DNA from: Deinococcus depolymerans
Lineage (GTDB): Bacteria; Deinococcota; Deinococci; Deinococcales; Deinococcaceae
DNA length: 64,000 nucleotides
Assembly: GCF_039522025.1 (NCBI RefSeq)
Contig: NZ_BAAADB010000029.1
Span: 248,001-312,000 of the forward strand
Direction of reading: 5' to 3'
The notes beneath the pieces were generated by a model. It was not told the origin of the DNA, did not search any database, and saw nothing but the letters and a program-made list of their open reading frames with translations. Position numbers and translations under genes: made by a program. Below are positions 22,055-33,723 of the stretch, in pieces (positions within the stretch are counted from its first letter, which is position 1; each line of letters starts with the position of its first letter).

Positions 22055-22906
22055 CTACGCGCCGCCCGCCTGAGAAGTTCCGCCGCCTGCTCCCGCGGCG
22101 CGCCCCAGCCGCTCGCCCATGACGGCCGCCCGCGCGCTCAGCAGCGCCGCCGCGTCGGCGGGCAGCACCTCGCGGGCCGTGGCGTCCCACAGCGCCAGCC
22201 AGCGGCCCAGGTGCGCGGCGCGCACGCCCAGCCCCGCGTGCGCGGCGTTCAGGTTCCCGCGCCACGCCGCTGCGCCCGGCTCGCCGCCCAGCAGCGTCAC
22301 CCAGAAGGCCGTCACGCGCTCCAGGTGCGCGGGCCAGTCGGTCACGTGCGCCGCGAACACCGGCCCCAGCAGGCGGTCGGCCCGCGCCCGCGCGTAGAAG
22401 GCCGTGACCACCGCCCGCACCGCCACCACCCCCCCCACCGCCTCCAGCGGCGAGCCCGGCGTGCGGTCCGACCAGCCGGGCAGCGCCGCCAGGAACGCCG
22501 ACAGCAGCGCGGGCGGCAGGTCCGTTTCCGCCCAGGCGACCGCGCGGCCCACCGTCCAGTGCAGCGGCTGCGTGCCGGCCCAGGCGTGCGCCTGCGCGCC
22601 GCGCGGCAGGGCCGAACAGTCCGGGGTGCCCGGCGTGACGGCCGCCCCCAGCGCCCGGCCCAGCAGCGCCGCGCCCGACCCCCAGCCCAGCACCGGCACG
22701 CCCCGGCGCAGGGCGCCCGTCACCAGCGTCAGCGTCTGCCAGCGTTCCGGGTGCGCCCGCACGTCCGCGACCGGCAGGCCGTCGTGCGGCAACAGCAGCC
22801 CCGGGGCGCCCGCCAGTGCGTCGGGCGTGGCGGCCTGCACGGTCCAGCGCGGCCCGGTCAGCTCAGGGGTGGGCAGGGGAGGCGTGGACAGCAGCGGCCC
22901 GGTCAT
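22055..22906 (-). CDS. Fusion: degenerate class I glutamine-amidotransferase-like domain plus group III truncated haemoglobin
   Basis: Residues about 20-145 resemble a class I amidotransferase/flavodoxin-like fold, but the nucleophile elbow reads PVLGWGSGAALLGRALG (71-87), so the usual Cys is replaced by Gly and the domain should be inactive. Residues about 157-275 match group III truncated haemoglobins: FYARARADRLLGPVFA, WPAHLERVTAFW, and a candidate proximal His223 in NAAHAGL. A haem/oxygen or NO role is likely for the globin half. ATG 22906 with TATGCT (22918-22913) 6 bases upstream is leaderless. No database check was possible. Confidence 0.78.
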   Translation of the reverse strand: MTGPLLSTPPLPTPELTGPRWTVQAATPDALAGAPGLLLPHDGLPVADVRAHPERWQTLTLVTGALRRGVPVLGWGSGAALLGRALGAAVTPGTPDCSALPRGAQAHAWAGTQPLHWTVGRAVAWAETDLPPALLSAFLAALPGWSDRTPGSPLEAVGGVVAVRAVVTAFYARARADRLLGPVFAAHVTDWPAHLERVTAFWVTLLGGEPGAAAWRGNLNAAHAGLGVRAAHLGRWLALWDATAREVLPADAAALLSARAAVMGERLGRAAGAGGGTSQAGGA

Positions 22907-22984
22907 CCGCCCAGCATACCGGCCGCCCCGCACAGCAAACGGACCTCCGCCGCTCCTGCGTGAAGGTCCGTTCCGCATCCGTCC

Positions 22985-23141
22985 TGCGGACTGCCGTCTG
23001 GTTCGTTCCCACCCCGCAACACCACCGTCCTGCCAACTCCACGGCCGACAGTCCGTTCTGCTTCTCCTCTGCGGGGCCGCTCTCCGGGTCGCCTCCGCTG
23101 GGATGGAACGGTTCTCGCATACCGTTCCCGCGGAGGCCGTG
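22985..23141 (-). repeat. Dispersed palindromic repeat, copy D (degenerate long form)
   Basis: Reverse-orientation copy, TGCGGACTGCCG to CGGAGGCCGTG, with many substitutions, for example ACCACCGTCC in the right stem. It keeps the central TCTGCGGGGCCGCTCTCCGGGT section in modified form. Flanking TNA triplets are not preserved. It begins a few bases from the globin-fusion promoter region and abuts the cytochrome gene end. Confidence 0.75.
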
Positions 23142-23148
23142 GCCGGGG

Positions 23149-23817
23149 TCAGTTCAGGGTCTTGATGTACGCCTGCAGGTTCGCGATGTCCGAATCGGTC
23201 AGCTGGGTCTCGTTGAAGCGCGGCATGACGGCCCCCAGCTCCCGCTCCGGGGTCTTGCCCTCACGCAGGGCGGTCGTGAACTGCGCCAGCGTCCAGTTCT
23301 TCGGGCCGTCCGCACCCACGAGCGTCGGGCCGACCTGCCCCTGACCGTTCGCGCCGTGGCAGCCGGCGCAGCCGCTGCTGGCGTAGGTCTTCTCGCCGGC
23401 GGTCGCGTCGCCCTGCGTCTCGGCGGCGGCGGCGGTCGCTGCCGGGGACTTCCCGGTCTCGCCGGCGGCGCTCGCTTCCGGCGCGGGGTCCGTCCGGGTG
23501 CCCTCGGTGCTGGCTGCCGGAGTCTCGGGCGTGGTCAGTTCGCCGCTGGCGGCCACGGCGCCGTTCTCGCCACCCTGCGTGCCGCCCTCGTTCGGAGCGG
23601 TGACGTCACCCTGCGCCTCGGCGGACCCGGCCGCGCCGGTCGCGGCGCTGTTCGCGCTGGGCGCGGACTCGCTGAGAGGAGTCGCGCCTTCCTTCTCGCC
23701 GCCCTCGGACTTGCTTTCCTCGTGGTGAGGTTTGGTGGCAATGTTGTACGCGGCGAACGAGCCGCCCAGCGTCAGGGCCAGCAGCAGCGTCATGGAGACG
23801 GCGAACGTGTTCTTCAT
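23149..23817 (-). CDS. Membrane-anchored c-type cytochrome
   Basis: Electron carrier with covalent haem. An N-terminal membrane anchor (about 5-27) is followed by about 110 residues rich in Glu, Ala, Ser and Thr, a flexible tether. A single haem domain follows, with C150-AG-C153-H154 and axial Met198 in MPRF. It probably acts outside the cytoplasmic membrane between the quinol-oxidising complex and an oxidase. ATG 23817; TATGGT lies 12 bases upstream, so there may be a very short leader. No partner genes are adjacent. Confidence 0.93.
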   Translation of the reverse strand: MKNTFAVSMTLLLALTLGGSFAAYNIATKPHHEESKSEGGEKEGATPLSESAPSANSAATGAAGSAEAQGDVTAPNEGGTQGGENGAVAASGELTTPETPAASTEGTRTDPAPEASAAGETGKSPAATAAAAETQGDATAGEKTYASSGCAGCHGANGQGQVGPTLVGADGPKNWTLAQFTTALREGKTPERELGAVMPRFNETQLTDSDIANLQAYIKTLN

Positions 23818-23906
23818 ACCCGCGAGCTTACCATACGGTCAGGGGGCGTTTGACCGCCCAGCACGCACCCCGCGCGCCCGGCGGCAGGCCGCACTACACT
23901 GCCCAC

Positions 23907-24650
<744 letters not shown>

Positions 24651-24782
24651 TACGGATTCCGTTTGTTTCGCCAACAATCCGGCACTCCACCGGATTGCCG
24701 ATTCCACGTCCGGAACCCGCCAAGCTCCCACTCGCTTCGCTCGGATTGAATGGCTGACAAAGCCATTCAATCGGAGTCCGTA
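24651..24782 (-). repeat. Dispersed palindromic repeat, copy E (132 bp), abutting a stop codon
   Basis: Reverse-orientation copy from TACGGATTCCG to GGAGTCCGTA. The left flanking TGA (24648-24650) is the stop codon of the BtuF-like gene; the right flank is TGA (24783-24785). Left stem GATTGAATGGCT..AGCCATTCAATC is perfect. Confidence 0.92.
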
Positions 24783-24817
24783 TGATCGGCCCGGCCCCCG
24801 GCCGCCCACAACCGGCG

Positions 24818-25417
24818 CTACGTCCCGCCGTCCGCCTCCCAGCCCAGCACCGCCCGCAGGCCGCTCAGGCAGTCCTCGCGGTACGCCGCGAGGTCCGGGT
24901 CCGGGTCCGCCAGAAACCGCACGCTGAGACCCTCGACCAGCGCCCGCAGCAGCCGCGCCCGCCCCTGGGCGCCCGCCTCGCCGGACAGCCGCGCCAGTTC
25001 CAGATCCACCGCCAGCGAATCCGCCAGGAACGCCCGCTGGACCGCCATCAGCTCCGGGTCGCGGGTGGCGGCCGCCAGGAAATCCAGCGACACCGTGTAG
25101 AACCGCCGGGTGTTCTCCAGGCCGTAGAACTGGTTGTCCACGTACGCCCGCAACTTCCCCTCCGGCGAATCCGAGAGCCGCACCGCGCGCCGCGTCGCCA
25201 CCGCGATCGTCCGCGAGAAGCGCCGCATGACCGCCGCCAGCAGCCCCGCCCGGCTGCCGAAGTGATACACCAGCGTGCCCCGGCTCACGCCCGCATGCGC
25301 CGCGATGTCCGCCAGCGTCACGCCCGCGTAGCCCCGCTCGTAGATCGCCAGGTACGCCGCCTTCTCCAGCGCCGCCCGCCGCGCCCGGTCCTGAATGGGA
25401 TTCACCTTGCGCGCCAT
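24818..25417 (-). CDS. TetR-family transcriptional regulator (BetI-like)
   Basis: N-terminal helix-turn-helix with GYAGVTLADIAAHAGVS followed by the recognition segment RGTLVYHFGSRAGLL; the rest is a helical ligand domain. The sequence around FYTVSLDFLAAA and its length (199 residues) recall BetI-type regulators, but no betaine genes are nearby. ATG 25417 has GATGCT 7 bases upstream. It lies 87 bp downstream of lrgB on the same strand. Target unknown. Confidence 0.88.
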   Translation of the reverse strand: MARKVNPIQDRARRAALEKAAYLAIYERGYAGVTLADIAAHAGVSRGTLVYHFGSRAGLLAAVMRRFSRTIAVATRRAVRLSDSPEGKLRAYVDNQFYGLENTRRFYTVSLDFLAAATRDPELMAVQRAFLADSLAVDLELARLSGEAGAQGRARLLRALVEGLSVRFLADPDPDLAAYREDCLSGLRAVLGWEADGGT

Positions 25418-25503
25418 GCCGCCCAGCATCCCGGCTGCGCGGGCCGAGGTCAAGGGAGGCGGGGGAAGGGAACGTCCCCTCACTCCCACTGCCTGCACTC
25501 CCC

Positions 25504-26160
25504 TCAGGCCAGCAGCGCCACCAGCAGCGTCACGCTCAGGGCCGCCAGGCCCATGCCGATGGAACTGGCCGCGCCCGCATGTTCACCTTCCTCGCGGGCG
25601 CGGGCGGTGCCGATGCCGTGCGCGACCGCCCCGATGGCGATGCCGCGCGCCAGCGGATGCCTGACGCCCAGCGCGGTCAGGAAGGCGGGCAGCAGCAGCG
25701 CACCGATCAGGCCGGACAGGACCGCCAGCGTGGCGGCCAGCGCGGGCGGCGCGTGCGTGAACGGCGCGAGCTGCAGCGCGACCGGGCTGGTGGCGGGCGC
25801 GGTCAGCAGCGCTCGGGCGGCGTCGGGGCTGACGCGGAGCACCTGCGCCAGCCCGGCGTCGGCGGCCACGGCGACCAGGGTGCCGCCCAGCCCGCCGAGC
25901 AGCAGCGCCCGCCACTGCCGGGCCAGCAGGGCGCGCAGGCGGTACAGCGGCACGGCCAGCGCCACGACCGCCGGGGCGAGCAGGGTGGTCAGGGGCTGCA
26001 CGTCCCGCAGGTACGTGCCGTACGGCACGCCGCCCGCCAGCAGCACGGCCGCGACGAGCAGCGTGGCGATCAGCGTGGGATTCGCCAGCGGGGAGCGCAG
26101 CCGCAGTTGCCCCAGCACGCCCGCCGCGAAGGCCAGCAGCGTGACGGTCAGCCAGATCAC
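25504..26160 (-). CDS. lrgB: LrgB-family membrane protein
   Basis: Partner of LrgA in the holin/antiholin-like system that affects autolysis or exports small metabolites such as pyruvate or glycolate in other organisms. 218 residues with about seven hydrophobic segments; the conserved HGIGTARA segment lies near residue 185. GTG 26160 overlaps the lrgA TGA as GTGA. The longer frame upstream is antisense or shadow sequence within lrgA. Confidence 0.9.
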   Translation of the reverse strand: MIWLTVTLLAFAAGVLGQLRLRSPLANPTLIATLLVAAVLLAGGVPYGTYLRDVQPLTTLLAPAVVALAVPLYRLRALLARQWRALLLGGLGGTLVAVAADAGLAQVLRVSPDAARALLTAPATSPVALQLAPFTHAPPALAATLAVLSGLIGALLLPAFLTALGVRHPLARGIAIGAVAHGIGTARAREEGEHAGAASSIGMGLAALSVTLLVALLA

Positions 26161-26567
26161 GGGCGGCCTTCCGGGCGGTCCGGGCGCAGCAGCCGCGAGG
26201 CGAGCAGGCCCGCCACGCCCGCCCCGAGCAGCAGCGCGGCCGTCATGACCAGCAGCCACACGCCCCACGCCGCCCCGGCACTCAGGAACTGCAGGAAGCC
26301 CACGGTGGCCGGCACGAACAGCAGACCCAGGATGCCCAGCAGACCGTCGGCGGCGTCCGCGATCCAGTGCAGGCGCACCAGTCCGCTACCCAGCGCCGCC
26401 CACAGCAGCGCCAGGCCCACCACCGACCCTGGCAGCGGCAGGTGCAGCGCGCCCACCAGCGCCTGCCCCAGCGCCGCGAAGGCCATCAGGATGCCCAGGC
26501 CCAGCAGGAAGCGGGCCGGGACGTTCAGGCGGGCGGTCAGGGAGGCCGGGTGGGCGCGTGGGGTCAC
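26157..26567 (-). CDS. lrgA: LrgA/CidA-family holin-like membrane protein
   Basis: Small membrane protein with four hydrophobic segments and the family signature LPLPGSVVGLALL near residues 43-55. GTG 26567 lies 7 bp after the mtnN stop; no ribosome site is evident, so it is probably translated by coupling. The operon order mtnN-lrgA-lrgB is unusual. 136 residues, typical. Confidence 0.9.
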   Translation of the reverse strand: MTPRAHPASLTARLNVPARFLLGLGILMAFAALGQALVGALHLPLPGSVVGLALLWAALGSGLVRLHWIADAADGLLGILGLLFVPATVGFLQFLSAGAAWGVWLLVMTAALLLGAGVAGLLASRLLRPDRPEGRP

Positions 26568-26574
26568 GGCCGCT

Positions 26575-27273
<699 letters not shown>

Positions 27274-27350
27274 TCCCCAGAGTGTACGCCCCGGCGCCCA
27301 TGAAAGGCGGGTTCCCGGACCACTCATGGGCGCGGCGTATGCTCGGAAAC

Positions 27351-28544
<1,194 letters not shown>

Positions 28545-28554
28545 TGAGGACGAG

Positions 28555-28589
28555 GGGAGTGGATCGTGGTCGTTCCACTTCCCACTCCC
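28555..28589. terminator. Hairpin between convergent MalY-like gene and hisG
   Basis: GGGAGTGG (28555-28562) pairs with CCACTCCC (28582-28589); an inner GTGG/CCAC stem extends it. No T-tract. Confidence 0.6.
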
Positions 28590-28609
28590 TGGTTACTGGG
28601 CGGTGAGGC

Positions 28610-29245
28610 TCACTGTGCGGTGAGGGCGCGCAGGTTCTCGATCAGGGGGCGCAGGCGCGCGGCGCGGACCTTCAGCGCGGCGCGGTTCACGATCAGGCGC
28701 GCGGTCGAGTGGAACAGCACCTCGACTTCCTCGAGGTTGTTGGCTTTCAGGGTGCCGCCGGTCTGCACGAGGTCCACGACCGCGTCGGCCAGTCCGGTCA
28801 GGCAGGCCAGTTCGATGTTCCCGCTGAGTTTCACGGTCTCGGCCGTGATGCCGCGCGAGTGCAGGTACGCGCGGGCCGCGCGGGGGTACTTGGTGCCCAC
28901 GCGCGTGATCTCACCGGTCGCGCCGACCTCGCGGATCAGGGACAGGCGGCACCCGGCAAACTTCAGGTCCACCGGCTCGTACACGGTGCGGCCCGACTCG
29001 ATCAGCACGTCCTTGCCCACGATCCCGGCGTCGGCCACGCCCAGGTCCACGTAGATCGGCACGTCCTGGTTACGCAGTTCCAGGATGGTCACGCCGGGAA
29101 ATTCATGCCGCAGCGCGCGGGATTTTTCCGGCATGGTCAGCGGCAGGCCCGCCTGTGAGAGCAGCGCGATGGCGTCCTCCAGGATGCGGCCCTTGGGGAG
29201 CGCGAGCGTCAGGTGGTCGGGGCCGCGGACCGGGGCGGGGCTCAC
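28610..29245 (-). CDS. hisG: ATP phosphoribosyltransferase, short form
   Basis: First step of histidine synthesis. The 211-residue protein is the short HisG lacking the C-terminal regulatory domain, and needs HisZ. Motifs: LALPKGRI near residue 14, and the phosphate-binding [12 protein letters not shown] 29245 overlaps the hisZ stop as GTGA, so the two subunits are translationally coupled. Confidence 0.95.
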   Translation of the reverse strand: MSPAPVRGPDHLTLALPKGRILEDAIALLSQAGLPLTMPEKSRALRHEFPGVTILELRNQDVPIYVDLGVADAGIVGKDVLIESGRTVYEPVDLKFAGCRLSLIREVGATGEITRVGTKYPRAARAYLHSRGITAETVKLSGNIELACLTGLADAVVDLVQTGGTLKANNLEEVEVLFHSTARLIVNRAALKVRAARLRPLIENLRALTAQ

Positions 29246-30435
29246 AGCGTCACCTCCGTGCTGTTCAGGTCGGTGAAGGTCAGCTCCGTGAAGGTCAGGC
29301 CCGAGGGTGAATCACTCACCCAGCGGCGGATGCCGCGCGCCGCGCTGAAGGACCGCAGTTCGGCCCGGTCGTCCGTCCAGGCGAGTTCCGCGTGCAGGCC
29401 CTGCGCCCGCGCCGCCCGCGCCCCGGCCAGATCCAGGGCCAGCACGACCTCCGGTTCGGGCGGCAGGACCGGCGCGAGCGCCTGCATCAGCCGTTCCAGC
29501 CCCATCGCGAAGCCCGCGCCGGGCAGCCCGCCCTCCAGCGCGTACCGGCCGCCGCCCAGCACCGGCTGGTTCAGGCCCGCCGAGTACGCCCGGAAGGTCA
29601 GGCCCGTGTAGTACCCGTAGCGGCGGCTGACGCCCAGGTCGAACAGCAGCGGCCCACCGTACAGCGCCGCCACGGCCCTCAGGTGCGCGACGGCCTCCTG
29701 CGCCCGCACGCCCGGCGCGAGGGCCTGCGCGGCGTCCAGCACCTCGGGACCGCCGTACAGGTCGGTCAGGGCGTGCAGCGTGCCGCGCACCGCGTCGCTC
29801 AGGCCGTGCTGCGCGGCCAGCAGGTCCACGTCCGCGCCACTCTTGCGGTCGATGGCCTCATGCACGGCGGCGCGCGCCTCGCCGTTCAGGCCCGCGTCCT
29901 CCAGCACGGCGTCCACGAAGCCCGGATACCCGACTTCCAGCTGCGCCTGCACGCCCGCCACCCCGATGGCGGCCGCCGCGAGGTGCAGCAGTTCCGCGTC
30001 GGACTGCGCGGTCTGCACGCCGATCAGTTCCACGCCCAGCTGATTGAACTCACGCAGGCGGCCCAGTTCGCTGTTCAGGGCGCGCAGCCACAGCCGGCCC
30101 CCGTACTGCAGGCGCAGCGGGAACGGCCCCTGCGGGAAGCGCGAACGGACCAGCCGGCCCACCGCCGTCGTGAACTCGCTGCGCAGCGCCAGCACCTGCC
30201 CGCCCGAATCGATCAGCTTGAACGCCAGCGCGTCCTGCGGATGGTCCGCGCTGGCGAACTCCAGCGCCGGGACCTCCACCCCCCGGTACCCCCACGCGCT
30301 GAAACACGCGCTCAGGCGGGCGCGCAGGGCCTCGCGCTGCGACCACTCGGGCGGCAGCACGTCGCGCGTGCCCTCGGGAATGAACCCGGCGCGGGTGGAC
30401 GGACGGCTGGATGGACGGGAAGCGGACGAACTCAC
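29242..30435 (-). CDS. hisZ: ATP phosphoribosyltransferase regulatory subunit HisZ
   Basis: HisRS-like paralogue without aminoacylation activity that forms the hetero-octamer with short HisG. Motif 2 region ([13 protein letters not shown]) and the late [12 protein letters not shown] are seen. I prefer GTG 30435 over the upstream ATG 30444: TAGAAT ends 7 bases before the GTG, and that ATG overlaps the -10 box itself, so a leaderless mRNA would not contain it. 397 residues. Confidence 0.93.
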   Translation of the reverse strand: MSSSASRPSSRPSTRAGFIPEGTRDVLPPEWSQREALRARLSACFSAWGYRGVEVPALEFASADHPQDALAFKLIDSGGQVLALRSEFTTAVGRLVRSRFPQGPFPLRLQYGGRLWLRALNSELGRLREFNQLGVELIGVQTAQSDAELLHLAAAAIGVAGVQAQLEVGYPGFVDAVLEDAGLNGEARAAVHEAIDRKSGADVDLLAAQHGLSDAVRGTLHALTDLYGGPEVLDAAQALAPGVRAQEAVAHLRAVAALYGGPLLFDLGVSRRYGYYTGLTFRAYSAGLNQPVLGGGRYALEGGLPGAGFAMGLERLMQALAPVLPPEPEVVLALDLAGARAARAQGLHAELAWTDDRAELRSFSAARGIRRWVSDSPSGLTFTELTFTDLNSTEVTL

Positions 30436-30555
30436 GCCCGGCATTCTAGACGCCGCCCGCCACGCAGACCGTCAGCCCACCTCACCATCCGCCCGCCCCG
30501 GCCCGGTGCCTGCCGCGCCAGAGTCACGCCGCGGGCCCTGCCCTATACTCGGGGC

Positions 30556-31131
30556 ATGTTGCGCCGCCCGTTTCACCGTGCCCTGGCCGCCGCTGCGCTG
30601 GCACTGACGCTGGGCAGCTGCGCCCGCACCAACGACACCTTCACGCCGCACATCAGCGTCACGAGTGAGGGCAGCGCCAGCCGGCAGAACAGCTTCCTGA
30701 TCCAGGGGTACGTGCTCGACGACACCGGCGTCACGCAGATCGCCGTGGACGGCAAACCCATTCCCATCGAACCCGGCAGCGACAAGCTCGCGCGTTTCAG
30801 GTTCCAGACGCTGCTCAACACCCCCACCGGCCGGTACACCATCACGGCCCGCGACGCCGCCGGGAACGAGGGCACGCTGGTCCTGCCGGTCAGCGTGGAC
30901 CCCGCGCGGCCCGTCATCCGGGTCACGCGCTTCGAACGCAGCGGGAACACCGTCCGGGTCGCCGGGACCGCCACCGACAACGTGCGGGTCGCGCAGATCG
31001 TCGTGGACGGCAACCGCCTGAACATCACGCCCGGCCCCAGCGTGGACTTCTACGCCGAGACGACCGGCATCTGGGCCGACATCGAGGTCACGGACGGCGC
31101 CGGCAACCGCGCCACCCTCCGCGCCCGCTGA
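30556..31131 (+). CDS. Lipoprotein with two bacterial Ig-like repeats
   Basis: Signal peptide with lipobox LGSC; the lipidated cysteine is C22. The mature protein has two related beta-sandwich units, each ending in a GNEGTL or GNRATL strand after a D-x-A-G-N turn, as in Ig-like or cadherin-type surface proteins. Function unknown; exposed on the envelope by inference. TATACT (30544-30549) lies 6 bases before ATG 30556, leaderless. 191 residues. Confidence 0.85.
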   Translation: MLRRPFHRALAAAALALTLGSCARTNDTFTPHISVTSEGSASRQNSFLIQGYVLDDTGVTQIAVDGKPIPIEPGSDKLARFRFQTLLNTPTGRYTITARDAAGNEGTLVLPVSVDPARPVIRVTRFERSGNTVRVAGTATDNVRVAQIVVDGNRLNITPGPSVDFYAETTGIWADIEVTDGAGNRATLRAR

Positions 31132-31202
31132 CAGCCCACCCCGGGTCCCCTCATCCGGGCGGATGACGTGCCCCCGCCCCGGCGCGCGGTAGCCTGTGCG
31201 GC

Positions 31203-31790
31203 ATGCACGATCTGACCGCCCTGATCCTCTCCGCGTCGTACGTCGGAATTCTGGCCATCGTCTTCGCGGAAACCGGCCTGCTGGTCGGCTTCTTCCTGCC
31301 CGGAGACAGCCTGCTGCTGGCCGCCGGGGTCCTCGCCGCGAACGGGGACCTGAACCTGGGCGGCGTGATGGGCGCCGTGATCGTCGGCGCGTTCCTGGGC
31401 TGCGTGGTCGGGTACGCCATCGGGCAGCGCTTCGGGCGGGGCGTGTTCTCCCGGCAGGACTCCCGCTTCTTCAAGCCCGAGTACATCACCCGCGCGGAGC
31501 TGTTCTTCCAGAAGTACGGCTGGCTGGCCGTCGTCCTGGCACGGTTCGTGCCGGTCGTGCGGACCCTGGTCCCCACCATGGCCGGCGTGAGCCGCATGCC
31601 GCTCGGGCCGTTCAACCTGTACAACATCCTGGGCGCAGTGCTGTGGGGTGTCAGCGTGCCCGCCCTGGGGTACTACCTGGGCGGCCTGATTCCCGACCTG
31701 GACCGGTACATCCTGATGATCGTGGGCGGCGTGGTCGTGGCGAGCGTCATTCCCATCCTCGTCAAGGTCTTCCAGGCCCGCCGCGCCTGA
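31203..31790 (+). CDS. DedA-family membrane protein
   Basis: Member of the DedA/VTT family, implicated in lipid-carrier and phospholipid translocation. The conserved FLPGDSLLLAAG (31-42), the FFQKYGW stretch and RFVPVVRTLVPTMAG (near residues 113-127) identify it. 195 residues, several membrane segments. TAGCCT lies 7 bases before ATG 31203, leaderless. Followed by a good terminator. Confidence 0.94.
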   Translation: MHDLTALILSASYVGILAIVFAETGLLVGFFLPGDSLLLAAGVLAANGDLNLGGVMGAVIVGAFLGCVVGYAIGQRFGRGVFSRQDSRFFKPEYITRAELFFQKYGWLAVVLARFVPVVRTLVPTMAGVSRMPLGPFNLYNILGAVLWGVSVPALGYYLGGLIPDLDRYILMIVGGVVVASVIPILVKVFQARRA

Positions 31791-31810
31791 AGCCCGGCCC
31801 CCCCCGGCCC

Positions 31811-31836
31811 CGCCCCCGCCCTGTCCGGGGGCGTTT
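31811..31836 (+). terminator. Intrinsic terminator after the DedA gene
   Basis: CGCCCCCG (31811-31818) pairs with CGGGGGCG (31826-31833) and is followed by TTT, 20 bp after the DedA stop. Confidence 0.75.
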
Positions 31837-31928
31837 CGCTGCCCCGCTGCCCGCCCCCTGCCCGCTTTCCGGCCCCAACCGCGCCCGCGCGCACGGTTCC
31901 CGGGCGTCCGCGCCGCTAGCCTGCGCGG

Positions 31929-32645
31929 ATGCCCGCCCGCCCCCTGCCCGCCGCGCCCGCCCCGCCAGCCTCGTTCGCGCCGGTCAGCGCCCGGCTGCAA
32001 GCGGCGTACCTGCCCGGCGGCCCCACCCTCCCGCCGGGCCGCCCGGAGACGCTGCTCGCCGGACTGATCCGCACCATTCTCGGCCAGCAGAACACCCGCG
32101 CGGCCGCCGCCCGGCAGTACGCGGCGCTGCGGGAAAACTACCCCCGCTGGGAGGCCGCGCTGATCGACGGTCCGGACGGCATCGAGGCCACCCTGAAAGG
32201 CGCGGGCGGCGGCCTGCACCGCAGCAAGGCCCGCCACATCCACGCGCTGCTGGGCGCGCTCGACGCCACCGCAGGGTTGAGCCTTGAGGGCCTGCGCGAC
32301 CTGCCGGACGCCGCGGCCCGCGCCCACCTGGAAGCGCTGCCCGGCGTGGGCCGCCACACCGCCAGCCTGACGCTGCTCTTCGACCTGCGCCGGCCCGCCA
32401 TGCCGGTCGAGGGCAACCTGGACCGCCTCGCGCGGCGACTGGAATGGGTGCCCGGCGGCTGGACGGCCGCCCGCGTGGAACGCTGGTTCGACGCGGTCAC
32501 GCCCCGCACCTGGGCCGCGCGCGCCGCCCTGCACGTCGCCGGGGTGCGGCACGGGCGGGAGGTCTGCACGGCCCGGCATCCCCGCTGCGACACCTGCGTC
32601 CTCTCGGACCTGTGCCCGTCGGCGGCGCTGCTCGGCCCCCGCTGA
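31929..32645 (+). CDS. Endonuclease III-like HhH-GPD DNA glycosylase with atypical active site
   Basis: Base-excision DNA glycosylase fold: helix-hairpin-helix LPGVGRHTAS (138-146) and a [4Fe-4S] loop C213-x6-C220-x2-C223-x5-C229. In classical endonuclease III the hairpin has Lys (GRKTA) and is followed by VDTH with the catalytic Asp; here these are His143 and Glu161 (PVEGN). It may be a monofunctional glycosylase or have altered chemistry. Deinococcus species carry several EndoIII paralogues, so this is probably one of the divergent ones. TAGCCT 6 bases before ATG 31929. Confidence 0.85.
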   Translation: MPARPLPAAPAPPASFAPVSARLQAAYLPGGPTLPPGRPETLLAGLIRTILGQQNTRAAAARQYAALRENYPRWEAALIDGPDGIEATLKGAGGGLHRSKARHIHALLGALDATAGLSLEGLRDLPDAAARAHLEALPGVGRHTASLTLLFDLRRPAMPVEGNLDRLARRLEWVPGGWTAARVERWFDAVTPRTWAARAALHVAGVRHGREVCTARHPRCDTCVLSDLCPSAALLGPR

Positions 32646-32675
32646 CCGGGCGTCACGGCCCGCTATGCTCGGGAC

Positions 32676-33719
32676 ATGACCGCCCCTCACGATCTCTCTC
32701 ACGAACTCTCGGTCGCCGCCGCCCTGGCCCGCGACGCCGGGGCGCTGCTGCTCGCGCACCTGCGCGCCGGATTCACCGTGGAACACAAGACGGGCGCCGA
32801 CGATCCCGTCACCATCGCCGACCGCGAGGCCTCCACGCTGATCATGACGGCCCTGGCCGCCGCGTTCCCTGACGACGGCCTGCTCAGCGAGGAGGAAACC
32901 GACGACCGCGCCCGCCTGAACCACGACCGCGTGTGGATCGTGGACCCCATCGACGGCACCAAGGAGTACTCGACGGGCCTGCCCGACTACTGCGTCAGCA
33001 TCGGCCTCGCCGTGGGCAGCGAGCCCGTTCTGGGCGTCGTGTACGCCCCGGAAACCGACGAGCTGTTCACGGGCGTGGTCGGACAGGGCGCGTTCCTGAA
33101 CGGCCAGCCCACCCCGCCCCCCGGCAGCGGCCCGGACTGGCGGGTGGCCGTCTCGGACACTGAACACAGCCGCGAACTGCACGCCGTTCCCCTGAGCGGC
33201 ATGAAACCCAGCGGCAGCATCGCCCTGAAACTCGCGCGGATCGCCGCCGGGCACGCCGACGTGACCTTCACCATGTCCCCCCGCAGCGAGTGGGACATCG
33301 CCGCCGGACACGCCCTGCTGCGCGCCGCCGGCGGCGACCTGACCCGCCGCGACGGCCGCGCCATCCACTACAACCAGCCGCGTCCGCACGTCGAGCAGGG
33401 CCTGATCGGCGGGCAACCCCGGGCGACCGCGTGGCTCAAGGACCAGCTCAGCGCCCTGCACCTGCCCACCGCGCACCTGGGCCTGCAGGCGCACGAGCCC
33501 GCCTGGACTGCCCTGGCACCCGCCGACCGCGCCGCACTCCAGGGACACCCGGGCGTGAACGTCCGCCACGCGGACGGCCAGCTGCTGGCCCTGCTGGTCG
33601 TGAACCCCGAGACCCGGCAGGTGCAGCGCGCCGAGGGCGACGCCTTCCACCTCGACCGCCTCACGCGGGACGTGACGCGCGCCCTGGGCACCGTCACCCT
33701 GGGCACCGTCCAGCCCTGA
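32676..33719 (+). CDS. cysQ: 3'(2'),5'-bisphosphate nucleotidase / inositol-phosphatase family, with C-terminal extension
   Basis: Metal-dependent phosphatase that removes pAp or related phosphates. Metal ligands are in SEEE (71-74), DPIDGT (90-95) and WDIAAGH near 208. CysQ is the best fit from DPIDGTKEY. The catalytic domain ends near residue 262; about 85 further residues (HLGLQAHEPAW..) form an extra acidic segment I do not recognise. TATGCT (32664-32669) 6 bases before ATG. The GNAT gene follows after 4 bp. Confidence 0.88.
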   Translation: MTAPHDLSHELSVAAALARDAGALLLAHLRAGFTVEHKTGADDPVTIADREASTLIMTALAAAFPDDGLLSEEETDDRARLNHDRVWIVDPIDGTKEYSTGLPDYCVSIGLAVGSEPVLGVVYAPETDELFTGVVGQGAFLNGQPTPPPGSGPDWRVAVSDTEHSRELHAVPLSGMKPSGSIALKLARIAAGHADVTFTMSPRSEWDIAAGHALLRAAGGDLTRRDGRAIHYNQPRPHVEQGLIGGQPRATAWLKDQLSALHLPTAHLGLQAHEPAWTALAPADRAALQGHPGVNVRHADGQLLALLVVNPETRQVQRAEGDAFHLDRLTRDVTRALGTVTLGTVQP

Positions 33720-33723
33720 CCGC

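Noticed and set aside
30436..30444. ATG 30444 as the hisZ start
   Set aside because: It overlaps the TAGAAT box that positions GTG 30435 as a leaderless start.
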